Assembly: GCA_040222185.1 (NCBI GenBank)
Contig: JAVKDP010000001.1
Coordinates: forward strand, 1-20,850
Direction: 5' to 3'
DNA length: 20,850 nucleotides
DNA from: JAVKDP01 sp040222185
GTDB taxonomy: Bacteria; Bacteroidota; Rhodothermia; Balneolales; Balneolaceae
Shown here: piece after piece, positions 10,201-17,037 of the stretch
How positions within the stretch are numbered: position 1 is the stretch's first letter
Layout: each line of letters opens with the position of its first letter
The notes under the pieces: generated by a model
Database searches by the model: none
What the model saw: the letters and a program-made list of their open reading frames with translations, nothing else
Told to the model about the DNA's origin: nothing
Translations under genes and position numbers: made by a program

Positions 10201-11407
10201 TGTTACCCTCAAAACTTGCAGCCCAAACATTTCCGTTTTCTTCTTCAAGACCATATACATTTACCAGCCCCGGGGATAAGTTGTCACCAATCGTTACGAA
10301 TTTTTTTCTCAAAATTTGATACACACCTTCCCCATTTGTAGCAACCCAAATAGAACCATCATTTCCAGTTGTTAGAAAAGGAATACTCTTACCTGTTTCT
10401 AATACTTTTCTCCCATCAATATAGATACTGTTTTTAATCCTGGTAATTAAAAGACTGGTTTCCCTGGCCCATCCATTATCCTCAAAGTACTCTTCTTCAT
10501 TTATCGCCATTTGCCCATTATCAACAAATAGGCCTGTTCTACGATCAAATAGCACATATCCTCTATTTGTACTTAAAAGTAGTTCATTATTGGAAACCTC
10601 TTTAAAGTCCCAAATATTAGCATCACCCAGTAATTGTGAAGTGTGTAACTTTTGTTCTGCATTCGTTCCAAGTTCCAGTAGCTGGCCATTCATTCCTAAC
10701 AACCATTCTACTCCGTCATTGGTAACAATCATATTAAATACATCATCAAAGGGTATAAGCATATCCTCCCTTGATATTAGAAGGGAAACCTTCTCTTCCC
10801 TCATTTTGAAAAAACCTTCCTGATTTAAGAAATAAATATCTTCACGACCAAATATGAAGCTGTTATCAAATTCTACCTGTGTTTTTGGATCTTTAAATGA
10901 TATGAACTCCATCTCTCCGGATACCTGTTTAAAAAATCCCTTATCTGTAGTAACTAAAATTCTATCCTCTTTATATAGTTCAATTTTTTTTACTTTAAGG
11001 TCTCTATAAGGAGCTTTTTCCTGTAGCCAGTCGATCTCTCCACCTCTAAACCGATACATATTTTCGGCAGCGTCTGAAAACCATAACTCTTCATTTGCAC
11101 CAGACCCAACCCATGCAATCCTGTTGCTTTGCATTTTTGGCGAATTCGCAGTGTTGAATGTCACAAACTGGTTTCCATCAAAGCGGGATAGACCATCATT
11201 TGTTGCCATGTACACATACCCATCAGTGTGATGTACTATATAATTGATAGAATTTAATGGAAGCCCATCTTTGACCACAAAATTCCTAACCTGGTACTCA
11301 TTTGAAAGCTTCTTCCAGTCAAAAGGAACCGAACTGCCTTGCCCTAAAAGCAACGAAACCTGCCCAAAAAGGAAAATTATGAAAAAACCTGCTTTTTTAA
11401 GCCGCAT
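7286..11407 (-). CDS. Hybrid two-component system regulator HTCS1 (propeller sensor, kinase, receiver, AraC)
   Basis: A 1373-residue one-protein signalling system of the Bacteroides HTCS type. The order is: signal peptide (1-22, MRLKKAGFFIIFLFG); periplasmic two-component-regulator propeller repeats (about 35-690, for example KDGLPLNSINYIVHHTDGYVYMATNDGL); Y_Y_Y Ig-like domain (about 730-795); transmembrane helix (about 798-822); coiled linker; HisKA with FFTNFTHELRTP (phospho-acceptor His872); HATPase with N-box N988/N992, DTGSGIP and GGTGIGLAL; receiver with E1138/D1139, phospho-acceptor D1181, S1211 and K1233; AraC HTH (about 1275-1373). All catalytic residues are present. In this family a periplasmic ligand, often an oligosaccharide, triggers phosphorelay to an AraC output, typically driving susCD loci, none of which lie nearby. 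It is divergent from the zinc-knuckle gene at 11591. The only ATG with a signal-like N-terminus is at 11407-11405. Confidence 0.95.
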   Translation of the reverse strand: MRLKKAGFFIIFLFGQVSLLLGQGSSVPFDWKKLSNEYQVRNFVVKDGLPLNSINYIVHHTDGYVYMATNDGLSRFDGNQFVTFNTANSPKMQSNRIAWVGSGANEELWFSDAAENMYRFRGGEIDWLQEKAPYRDLKVKKIELYKEDRILVTTDKGFFKQVSGEMEFISFKDPKTQVEFDNSFIFGREDIYFLNQEGFFKMREEKVSLLISREDMLIPFDDVFNMIVTNDGVEWLLGMNGQLLELGTNAEQKLHTSQLLGDANIWDFKEVSNNELLLSTNRGYVLFDRRTGLFVDNGQMAINEEEYFEDNGWARETSLLITRIKNSIYIDGRKVLETGKSIPFLTTGNDGSIWVATNGEGVYQILRKKFVTIGDNLSPGLVNVYGLEEENGNVWAASFEGNIFRISDDEITNWNRENSGLDFIYYRSVYESKSGSVFAGNFDTWKYEAGRWTLYPENQLTGQVNVFFEDSKNRFWVGKDIGLYQIFGDSTGKFLGANGTEVSRVTGIQETENGDLFFLTTQSGLAILDEEDRFSFLDTEDGLTSNLIRDLYMSSDDTLWVVTEDKGLNRVVIDSAYNVQEIKGVSTADGLIDNSLHRLIKDRFGYFWINSNKGIMRIKESILNDFLDEEITELNIESFGEEDGLENREGNGGVQYAGLLTGDGKLLFPNQAGIVYTKPEWHLTNQRELIPPIIEVVSYEDTSEHFFNRSEITLPHSVRDIQIKFSIPSFTTPEKLILEYKMEGVNTGWQKVGSERLAVLTNLPAGEHRFSMRGKIVGNEEFVRNQITVNVTPYFYETVWFFGVSVILFGLMVFLGIRLLLIQGKRREERLNRLVEERTVELLEEKEKTELALQQVRKLDQSKSQFFTNFTHELRTPLSLILNPLEDMLEEDGFQVSNPKKRNSLTLMKRNATRLKELINQLLDVSKLNSGELTLFFEPIDLFKLTHRIVTQFEDSLAKKEIQLKLIESEDLELIYVDVNAWEHIITNLLSNALKFTSQKGGICFKIEEEKEDVVVKVYDTGSGIPKKDLPYIFDSYYQGDSSISRAGGTGIGLALVKGLVEKMGGTIQVESTVEIGTQFIIHLKKGSAHISSKDRIKTSSTISIPTEKNTDNIVLSDSQSTNQSVKTLFTQKVLLVEDNEDFREYLSSVIGNEYEVQVAQNGQEGLELLKAFSPDIVVSDIMMPIMNGYEMMKSIRKMEEYKSIPFIFLSAKNSVADIEKGLNVGADIYLPKPVQNSVLLTQIKVLLRREGLILQEEQKKDDKRQSQLIRNVHEIIQRHLGNPELNVELIARALSVSSPSLYRNWKKENQESINKTITRLRFEEALKLIEEGFSISEVSYSVGFNHLSYFSKAFKKAYGLSPQEYVKKRMAM

Positions 11408-11414
11408 GCCCCTG

Positions 11415-11449
11415 TTTGATAGAATAGTTTAAACATTTGATAGAATAGT
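11415..11449. promoter_or_regulatory. Perfect 14-bp direct repeat at 21-bp period upstream of HTCS1
   Basis: TTTGATAGAATAGT occurs at 11415-11428 and again at 11436-11449, with identical bases and a 7-bp spacer. The start-to-start distance is 21 bp, two helical turns. AraC/XylS proteins characteristically bind pairs of direct half-sites about 21 bp apart, and the adjacent gene ends in an AraC domain, so this is a good candidate for HTCS1 autoregulation. It lies only 8-42 bp upstream of the HTCS1 ATG, a position that would favour repression or overlap with the promoter. A simple 21-bp duplication is the alternative. Confidence 0.6.
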
Positions 11450-11590
11450 ATAAGATATATAGTTTTTTAATTCACTATGTTATTTACGTTGATTCGGGTA
11501 GATACATCATGAACAACATTGATGAATAATTTTAATTTTAGAAATTTCAGTCCATAAAGTGGCTGATTCAAATTTTATAGGGGTATAAAA

Positions 11591-11854
11591 TTGGAAATTA
11601 CATTAAGGAAGAAAACCGGTGTAGAAATCTGTGATTTCTGCCATATTGAAAAGGGTAAAACACAACATCTGGGACTAGCTGTTGTAAAACTTAAAGAAGT
11701 TGATGTTTTTGGCACCAAGAAAAAAGCTTGTCAAAATTGTGCTAAAAAATACCGGGCAGCACTAGACTCTAGATACAAAATGAAGAGCGAACCTGTAACA
11801 GACATAGGTTTACATTATCTGAGAAAGCTCACTTCAGCTCTTTACAGCTCGTGA
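11591..11854 (+). CDS. Small zinc-knuckle protein, paralogue 1 (CDFC...CQNC)
   Basis: An 87-residue protein of unknown function, the most diverged of four related small proteins here. Cysteines C14, C17, C47 and C50 form CDFC-x29-CQNC, the pattern of a four-cysteine zinc knuckle or treble clef. The centre (GK..HLG..VVKLKEV...G.KK) aligns without gaps to the paralogue at 17038. After the core comes a basic stretch (AKKYRAALDSRYKMK) and a hydrophobic/basic tail (LHYLRKLTSALYSS). The start is TTG at 11591. The frame closes upstream at 11564-11566 with no ATG, and AGGGG (11579-11583) sits 7 bp before the TTG as a fair Shine-Dalgarno. It is divergent from HTCS1, in the same direction as HTCS2, and isolated by a strong terminator at 11934. 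No signal peptide, so probably cytoplasmic. Confidence 0.8.
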   Translation: MEITLRKKTGVEICDFCHIEKGKTQHLGLAVVKLKEVDVFGTKKKACQNCAKKYRAALDSRYKMKSEPVTDIGLHYLRKLTSALYSS

Positions 11855-11863
11855 TTCTTCTAT

Positions 11864-11888
11864 AACCGGTGTTCTATTAAAACCGGTT
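11864..11888. repeat. AACCGGT repeats just after the small gene
   Basis: AACCGGT appears at 11864-11870 and 11881-11887, a 17-bp period. The flanking bases are similar (TTCTATTAA against TCTTACTTAA), giving an imperfect tandem repeat. The same bases can also fold as a 7-bp stem, AACCGGT with ACCGGTT (11882-11888), across an 11-base loop. It begins 9 bp after the stop at 11854 and may be a 3' UTR hairpin or an operator pair. No T-tract follows. Confidence 0.4.
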
Positions 11889-11933
11889 CTTACTTAATCA
11901 TTATTAATAGATGTCCTAAACACCTCAAGAGAG

Positions 11934-11966
11934 AAGTCATCATTATGAAAATAATGATGACTTTTT
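11934..11966 (+). terminator. Strong intrinsic terminator with GAAA loop
   Basis: AAGTCATCATTAT (11934-11946) pairs perfectly over 13 bp with ATAATGATGACTT (11951-11963), closed by a GAAA tetraloop, a stable GNRA loop. A run of T residues follows directly. It ends transcription of the zinc-knuckle gene at 11591 and separates it from HTCS2, whose ATG is 139 bp further on. Confidence 0.85.
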
Positions 11967-12058
11967 GTGTTTATACCCTTCTTATATCATTCTGGTAGGA
12001 ATTGATTTCTAAATCTTCATTCAATATTTCCTAAATATAATTCCTAAAACAAATAAAC

Positions 12059-12082
12059 CTTTTCTTATATCTATAAGAAAAG
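12059..12082. promoter_or_regulatory. 24-bp palindrome upstream of HTCS2
   Basis: CTTTTCTTATA (12059-12069) and TATAAGAAAAG (12072-12082) are perfect 11-bp inverted arms around a 2-bp centre. The palindrome ends 23 bp before the HTCS2 ATG. A 2-base loop is too short for a good RNA hairpin, so a dimeric DNA-binding protein is the more likely reader. Just upstream, TTCCTAAA occurs twice (12028-12035, 12041-12048), and TAGGAATT (11996-12003) is an inverted match to AATTCCTA (12039-12046), so the control region looks dense. Confidence 0.5.
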
Positions 12083-12105
12083 TAACTTCTCAGAAATTTA
12101 AGAGA

Positions 12106-15100
12106 ATGTTTAGGACAGTTTTTGTAACCATCTTATTTGTCTGGGTTTCAGCGGTTACTACTTATGCACAATATCTGGCACCAGGGTATACTATGCAGAA
12201 GTGGTCGATCGAGGACGGACTTCCTGTAAATTCCATAAACAGAATACTACAGGCTAAAGACGGCTATCTTTGGATGGCCACGAGTAGTGGATTAGTTCGC
12301 TTTGATGGAACCAATTTCAAAGTATATTCTTCAGCTAATTATCCTGGATTAAATGGTAACAGGCTTCTTCAACTTGTTGAGAGTAATGATGGTAGTATAT
12401 TAATCCAGAACCAGGGTTCTTCCAGCTTTTCTTTCAAAAATGAGCAGTTCACATCTCTTTCATCTCCGAATCAGGTATTAGTTGGTGAAGCAGCAGCCGA
12501 ACCATTTTATAAAGACTCAAATGGTAACATTTGGTTAGGTGGTGAAACCGGTATATATATTTTCAAAGAAGGAACTTTAGAAAAGTTTAAGGCTCAATTA
12601 ATTAATAAGCCTGTTGAAAGAATAATGCTGGTTGAAAATGAAACGGTTTGGTTTAAATATTTTGATGACTCTTTTATATATCAATATCAAAATGGAATTG
12701 TTAAAAAAATCCTCAATACAAAAAAGAATCTGTCGCATGAGGAAAATCGATTATTTGAGTCAAGCTGGTGCACTCTCGTTTCCCAAGATAACACGGTGTG
12801 GATTTCAACTCGTAATGAAATCTATAGCTATACTGAAGATACTCTTATTCTTGAATACGAAAGTAATGATTTGAAGCTGGGTGATCTCATCATTGATGAA
12901 AATGGTGACATAAATATTTCGGCTATCCCTCGAAATAGTGATACAAATGAACATCAGATATATGTACTTAATAATGGAAGCCTTAAGGCATCTACTTATG
13001 GAGCCATTGGAGCTGTTCGAAGGCATGCTACAGTATTGAATGATCACTTTTGGCTAGTTACCAATAAAGAAGTCTTTAAAGATGGTGAGCTGGTTTTTAG
13101 CGCAAGTACCAGCATCGAAGATCTTATTATAGATAGTGAAGGGAGTTTATGGATCGGAACTTTAAGAACCGGTTTAATACAATTAAAAAAGAGTTTATTC
13201 TCTACCTTGAGTACAAGCCAGGGACTTACTGGGAATAATATTTATTCCTTGTTTCAAGCCAGTGACTCTACAATATGGGCTGGTACCTTTGGTTCAGGGG
13301 TAAATAAAATAGAGCCAGATGGAATACAAAGTGGTTTTATTATTGAAAAAAAGGACAACGGCCATGTTCTCGCTCTTGAAGAACTAAGTGATGGAATACT
13401 GCTATTGGGAGGCCTTTTTGCTGGATTGTTTTATATCGATATCGATGATGAGGAGCAAAAATTCAACAAATATCCCACTATCGACTTAATTAACAAATAC
13501 AGTGTACATAGCATCTTTGAAGACTCTCAAAACCGCTTATGGATTGGTACATCACCAAGAGGAGGCCGGGGCCTTTTCCTTCGGGAAGGTGATAACTGGG
13601 AATTGATTACGGGGAGAAACAATGTGCCTTTCGCAACTTATCAGTTCATTATGGAGGCTCCAAATGGAGATATTTGGTTCTCTGCCAGAAGTGCGGGCTT
13701 GGTACGCTTTGATGGCACCAACTATCATAACTATACTACCAGCAACGGCTTGAGTAGCGATTTTATCAGGGCTATTTATATCTATGATGATGAAGAATCA
13801 GGAGAAGAAATTATATTAATAGGAACCGAGGGAGATGGGTTAGACAGAATTACCTTAAAAGGTGGAATCCCAGACTTTGACACATTAACCAGAATAAACA
13901 AGAGTAATGGGTTATATGATAACTCAATACACATCATTCTGGAAGATGATTTTGGAAGACTTTGGATGAATACTAACCAGGGTATTTTTTGGATTACTAA
14001 ATCTCAAATTCAAGAATTGCACCTGGGTACGATTAATAGAGTATCATCAACCAGTTATACTGAAAGTGACGGGCTTTTAAATCGTGAAGGAAATGGGGGT
14101 AGTCAACCTTCAGGAATCAAGGCCATTGATGGATCATTATGGTTCCCAGGGCAAGGAGGTATAGCAACAGTAAATCCTCTTAATATTCAACAGAATCAGA
14201 CTCCTCCACAACTTCATATTCAAAATATTAGTTCTGGAAATTCACTTCTACCAATTTTAGAATCTAAGATTAGCCTGGGGTCAGATCAAAGAAATTTTGA
14301 TATCACATATGCTGCACTGAGCTTCATCCAGCCTCAAAAAAACAGGTATAGATATAAACTTGAGGGTTTCGATAATATATGGCAGGAAGTAGGTACCAGA
14401 AAAACAGCCTATTTTACTAACATACCTGCTGGTCGGTATACATTTATTGTTCAGGGTTCTAATAATGATGGAATTTGGAACACTGAGGGTGTATCACTGG
14501 AAATTACAATTGCTCCATATTTTTATGAGACTCCTTTTTTCTATTTAATATTTGGAGTTTCATTTATCGGAATCATTTTTTGGATAGTAACTCTTCGAGA
14601 AAAACAGAGCAAGAAAAAACAGTTTGAACTGGAAAAAATCATCCTGGAAAGAACTGAAGATCTAATCAAAGAAAAAGAAGAAGTTGAACATCAAAAGGCA
14701 ATTAATGACGAGCTTAGTCAAGCCAAAGACACTTTCTTTACAAACATATCACATGAGCTAAGAACACCTCTTACCTTGGTCTTGGGTCCATTACAAAGTC
14801 TAGCCAAAAATAGTGACCAACTATCTGAAAAATGGGTCCGGCAGTTGAAAATCGCTAGAAGAAACGGGTACCGGCTAAAACAACTTGTTGAGCAGGTATT
14901 AGATCTCACCAGACTGGAATCAGGTAAACTGGAAATAAACCCTGAAAAAATAGACATTAATGCGAGAGTTCGGTTAATAGCAGAATCTTTTGAGAGTTTA
15001 GCAGCCAATAAGAAAATTAAACTTATAATCAATGTTCCAGAATCCGAAACGTGTGCAGGAATTGATGTTGATAAATTTCAGAAAATCCTCATAAACCTGG

Positions 15101-16272
15101 TTACTAATGCTTTAAAGTTTACATCGCCTAATGGCAAAATAACTGTGAGTGTTGAAGTAATAGATGGCTATGTAAACCTAATGGTTTCTGACACTGGCAT
15201 TGGAATCGAAGAAGAGCGGTTACCATTTATTTTTGATCGTTTCCACACAAAAGAGAAAAGCTCTTCGAATAGTAGTTTTGGATTGGGGGTTGGCTTAAAT
15301 CTTACTAAAGAGTTTGTTGAACTTCATGGCGGCTCTATTTCAGTTGAAAGTGAGTTAGGTAAGGGATCCCGTTTTTTGGTAGTACTTAAAAGCTGCGACC
15401 GAACAATGCAGGAAAATAATTTACAGCCCATAACATTTGAAGAAGTAGTAGAAGAAGAAAAAGAAGTAGCCATATATGAAGCTCCATCTCCAATAGTTAC
15501 TATTCCAAGAAAAGGCAACCAAAAGAAAACTCACGTACTTTTGGTTGAGGATAACAAAGATATGCGGACGTATATTTCTCAACTTCTTACAAGAGAACAG
15601 ATTCATGTAACTGAAGCTAAGAACGGTGTTGAGGGTAAAAAACAATTGTCCCTGATTAAACCAGATCTAATTATTTCGGATGTAATGATGCCTGAAATGG
15701 ATGGATTTGAGTTTTCTCAATACGTACGATCAGTTCCCGAATATCGATTAACACCTATTATGATGTTAACAGCTTTGAAAGATTTCAGTAATCGTATACA
15801 GGCTTTTGACATCGGAGTAAGCGACTATTTGACCAAACCTTTTATAGAGCAAGAACTCAAAGTTCGAATAAACAATTTACTACGTTTGAAGTTCGAAAGA
15901 GACCAGGCTATTATTAAATCTTCAGCTTCAGAAGAAGTAGAATTAAGTGATGATGCAGCATTTGCTAAAAAACTACAGGCCTATATTCTAGATAATGTCA
16001 GAAATACTCAGATTTCGGTTGAAGAGTTAGCAACCCTTGCTAATATGAGCAGAAGACAATTCTATAGAAAACTTAAAACAAAAACAGGCTTTACTCCTGC
16101 AGAATTTGTAAAAGAAATAAGACTATTTAAAGCTCGCGAAATTATTGAAAACAGAAGAGCTCAAAGTATTTCTGAAGTAGCCTATGCAGTTGGATTTTCA
16201 ACTCCATCTTATTTTACTAAAGTCTACGAAGAAAGGTTTGGAACCCGGGTTAATAGTTTACTCCGATCCTAA
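12106..16272 (+). CDS. Hybrid two-component system regulator HTCS2 (propeller sensor, kinase, receiver, AraC)
   Basis: A 1388-residue regulator with the same architecture as HTCS1 but clearly diverged, so not a recent duplicate. The order is: signal peptide (1-21, ending TYAQ); periplasmic propeller repeats (about 28-690, for example EDGLPVNSINRILQAKDGYLWMATSSGL); Y_Y_Y domain (about 730-803); transmembrane helix (about 808-830); coiled linker; HisKA FFTNISHELRTP (H883); HATPase with N997/N1001, DTGIGI (1029-1034) and GLGVGLNL; receiver with E1148/D1149, phospho-acceptor D1192, T1222 and K1244; AraC HTH (about 1290-1388, MSRRQFYRKLKTKTGFTP...VAYAVGFSTPSYFTKVYEERFG). All phosphorelay residues are intact. 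It faces two zinc-knuckle genes downstream (16673, 17038), with four TTTGGCAC repeats in between that its AraC domain could bind. The ligand and regulon are unknown, and no polysaccharide-utilisation genes are adjacent. Confidence 0.95.
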   Translation: MFRTVFVTILFVWVSAVTTYAQYLAPGYTMQKWSIEDGLPVNSINRILQAKDGYLWMATSSGLVRFDGTNFKVYSSANYPGLNGNRLLQLVESNDGSILIQNQGSSSFSFKNEQFTSLSSPNQVLVGEAAAEPFYKDSNGNIWLGGETGIYIFKEGTLEKFKAQLINKPVERIMLVENETVWFKYFDDSFIYQYQNGIVKKILNTKKNLSHEENRLFESSWCTLVSQDNTVWISTRNEIYSYTEDTLILEYESNDLKLGDLIIDENGDINISAIPRNSDTNEHQIYVLNNGSLKASTYGAIGAVRRHATVLNDHFWLVTNKEVFKDGELVFSASTSIEDLIIDSEGSLWIGTLRTGLIQLKKSLFSTLSTSQGLTGNNIYSLFQASDSTIWAGTFGSGVNKIEPDGIQSGFIIEKKDNGHVLALEELSDGILLLGGLFAGLFYIDIDDEEQKFNKYPTIDLINKYSVHSIFEDSQNRLWIGTSPRGGRGLFLREGDNWELITGRNNVPFATYQFIMEAPNGDIWFSARSAGLVRFDGTNYHNYTTSNGLSSDFIRAIYIYDDEESGEEIILIGTEGDGLDRITLKGGIPDFDTLTRINKSNGLYDNSIHIILEDDFGRLWMNTNQGIFWITKSQIQELHLGTINRVSSTSYTESDGLLNREGNGGSQPSGIKAIDGSLWFPGQGGIATVNPLNIQQNQTPPQLHIQNISSGNSLLPILESKISLGSDQRNFDITYAALSFIQPQKNRYRYKLEGFDNIWQEVGTRKTAYFTNIPAGRYTFIVQGSNNDGIWNTEGVSLEITIAPYFYETPFFYLIFGVSFIGIIFWIVTLREKQSKKKQFELEKIILERTEDLIKEKEEVEHQKAINDELSQAKDTFFTNISHELRTPLTLVLGPLQSLAKNSDQLSEKWVRQLKIARRNGYRLKQLVEQVLDLTRLESGKLEINPEKIDINARVRLIAESFESLAANKKIKLIINVPESETCAGIDVDKFQKILINLVTNALKFTSPNGKITVSVEVIDGYVNLMVSDTGIGIEEERLPFIFDRFHTKEKSSSNSSFGLGVGLNLTKEFVELHGGSISVESELGKGSRFLVVLKSCDRTMQENNLQPITFEEVVEEEKEVAIYEAPSPIVTIPRKGNQKKTHVLLVEDNKDMRTYISQLLTREQIHVTEAKNGVEGKKQLSLIKPDLIISDVMMPEMDGFEFSQYVRSVPEYRLTPIMMLTALKDFSNRIQAFDIGVSDYLTKPFIEQELKVRINNLLRLKFERDQAIIKSSASEEVELSDDAAFAKKLQAYILDNVRNTQISVEELATLANMSRRQFYRKLKTKTGFTPAEFVKEIRLFKAREIIENRRAQSISEVAYAVGFSTPSYFTKVYEERFGTRVNSLLRS

Positions 16273-16345
16273 AATTTTTTCGTTCTAACCTTTCCGAAAC
16301 TTAGCAATCTGCTTTATCTATAGCCTGAGAAGGTATCTATTAAAA

Positions 16346-16415
16346 TTTGGCACATTTCTTACAACTTTTGGCACATCTCTTATATATTTGGCACTCTCCT
16401 CCTGCCTTTTGGCAC
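16346..16415. promoter_or_regulatory. Array of four TTTGGCAC direct repeats, 21/20/21-bp periods
   Basis: TTTGGCAC lies at 16346-16353, 16367-16374, 16387-16394 and 16408-16415, each followed by A (T in copy 3) and a mostly pyrimidine stretch. The start-to-start distances are 21, 20 and 21 bp, so all four face the same side of the helix. The array starts 74 bp after the HTCS2 stop and 327 bp before the next small gene. Regular two-turn spacing suggests cooperative binding, for which AraC-type half-sites are the natural candidate. TTGGCAC is also the sigma-54 -24 element, and copy 1 continues ATTTCTTACA, close to a full sigma-54 site. The other three copies lack a -12 match. Confidence 0.65.
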
Positions 16416-16507
16416 ACCTTTTTCGAAAGCAATTGATAATTTATTTCAGATATAAGAAGTGTTACATCTTGTACAAAACAGAAGCTAAACTGTACTAGAA
16501 ATTCTGG

Positions 16508-16628
16508 ATTAGTGAAAGGACAGGCAATAAAAAGATACTTATTCGCAAGTAGGTTATGCTTACTGGTGTGTGTATTATGAGTGATGATCTCCCTCAATAC
16601 CTTATTACCTGCCCTTTCCTGGTCTAAT
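16508..16628. repeat. Long imperfect inverted repeat, possible structured RNA or small mobile-element relic
   Basis: AAAGGACAGGCAATAA (16515-16530) is opposed by TTATTACCTGCCCTTT (16602-16617), 14 of 16 positions complementary, with outer arms ATTAG (16508-16512) and CTAAT (16624-16628). The loop is 71 bases and contains a smaller TACTT/AAGTA stem. Both mismatches would be G-U pairs in a minus-strand transcript but A-C clashes in a plus-strand one. No target-site duplication or transposase is seen. It covers most of the leader before the gene at 16673. Confidence 0.5.
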
Positions 16629-16672
16629 AAAGCTACAGCTTAGAAATAGAAGTAAACAAAATAAGACTGGGT

Positions 16673-16954
16673 ATGATTGAAAATACATTAGAACATGAAA
16701 ATGATAATGAAACCATTAATCTTGTTGGTACTGGCAGGCATTGTGATTATTGCAACTCTGAGGAAGGCTTACCCAGGCCAATTGGCAATTATATAGTAAA
16801 GCTAGAGCCATTTCGTTTTAATGATCATAGCGAAAAGTTAGCTTGTCAGTGCTGTAGAAGAAAGATTCCTCGAGCATTTAAAAAGAAAAGGAATTCTGAT
16901 AAAACAACCAGCAAACACGTCAAACAGAAAAAATCGATTCTATCTCTCTTTTAA
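16673..16954 (+). CDS. Small zinc-knuckle protein, paralogue 2 (CDYC...CQCC)
   Basis: A 93-residue protein of unknown function. It has an acidic/polar N-terminal extension (residues 1-22) absent from its paralogues. The core is C24-D-Y-C27 ... C58-Q-C-C61 with 30 residues between the knuckles, one more than in the other three, plus an extra Cys60. The centre reads GLPRPIGNYIVKLE, close to paralogue 3. The tail is strongly basic (RRKIPRAFKKKR...KHVKQKK) and ends SILSLF, a short hydrophobic end like that of its relatives. ATG start at 16673. No signal peptide or membrane segment. It lies 83 bp upstream of paralogue 3 on the same strand and downstream of HTCS2, so the pair may form an operon. 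Zinc binding is inferred from the cysteines only. Confidence 0.85.
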   Translation: MIENTLEHENDNETINLVGTGRHCDYCNSEEGLPRPIGNYIVKLEPFRFNDHSEKLACQCCRRKIPRAFKKKRNSDKTTSKHVKQKKSILSLF

Positions 16955-17037
16955 TTTTCGTTTCTGGCTCAAAATATTTCTCTACAATCCATCTACATAT
17001 ATAAATGAATTGTTTTTTTTGAAGCTATTTTAGTCCT

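Noticed and set aside
11687..11720. A fifth TTTGGCAC copy near 11709
   Set aside because: It is a single copy inside the coding sequence of the small gene (Phe-Gly-Thr codons) without a phased partner.
11945..11998. 17-codon hydrophobic peptide MKIMMTFCVYTLLISFW
   Set aside because: Its ATG lies inside the terminator hairpin and there is no Shine-Dalgarno. Most likely chance.
16346..16415. Possible CRISPR remnant
   Set aside because: The repeats are only 8 bp with 12-13 bp spacers and there are no cas genes. The phase fits protein-binding sites instead.
16340..16597. 85-codon minus-strand reading frame with a cysteine-rich end (CQIYKRCAKSCKKCAKF)
   Set aside because: The Cys/Lys pattern is produced by the TTTGGCAC DNA repeats read in reverse. 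There is no start context, and the rest has no protein-like pattern. I could not fully exclude it, but the operator-array reading explains it better.
16508..16628. Insertion sequence or complete transposon
   Set aside because: No transposase and no flanking target duplication. Kept only as an inverted repeat.
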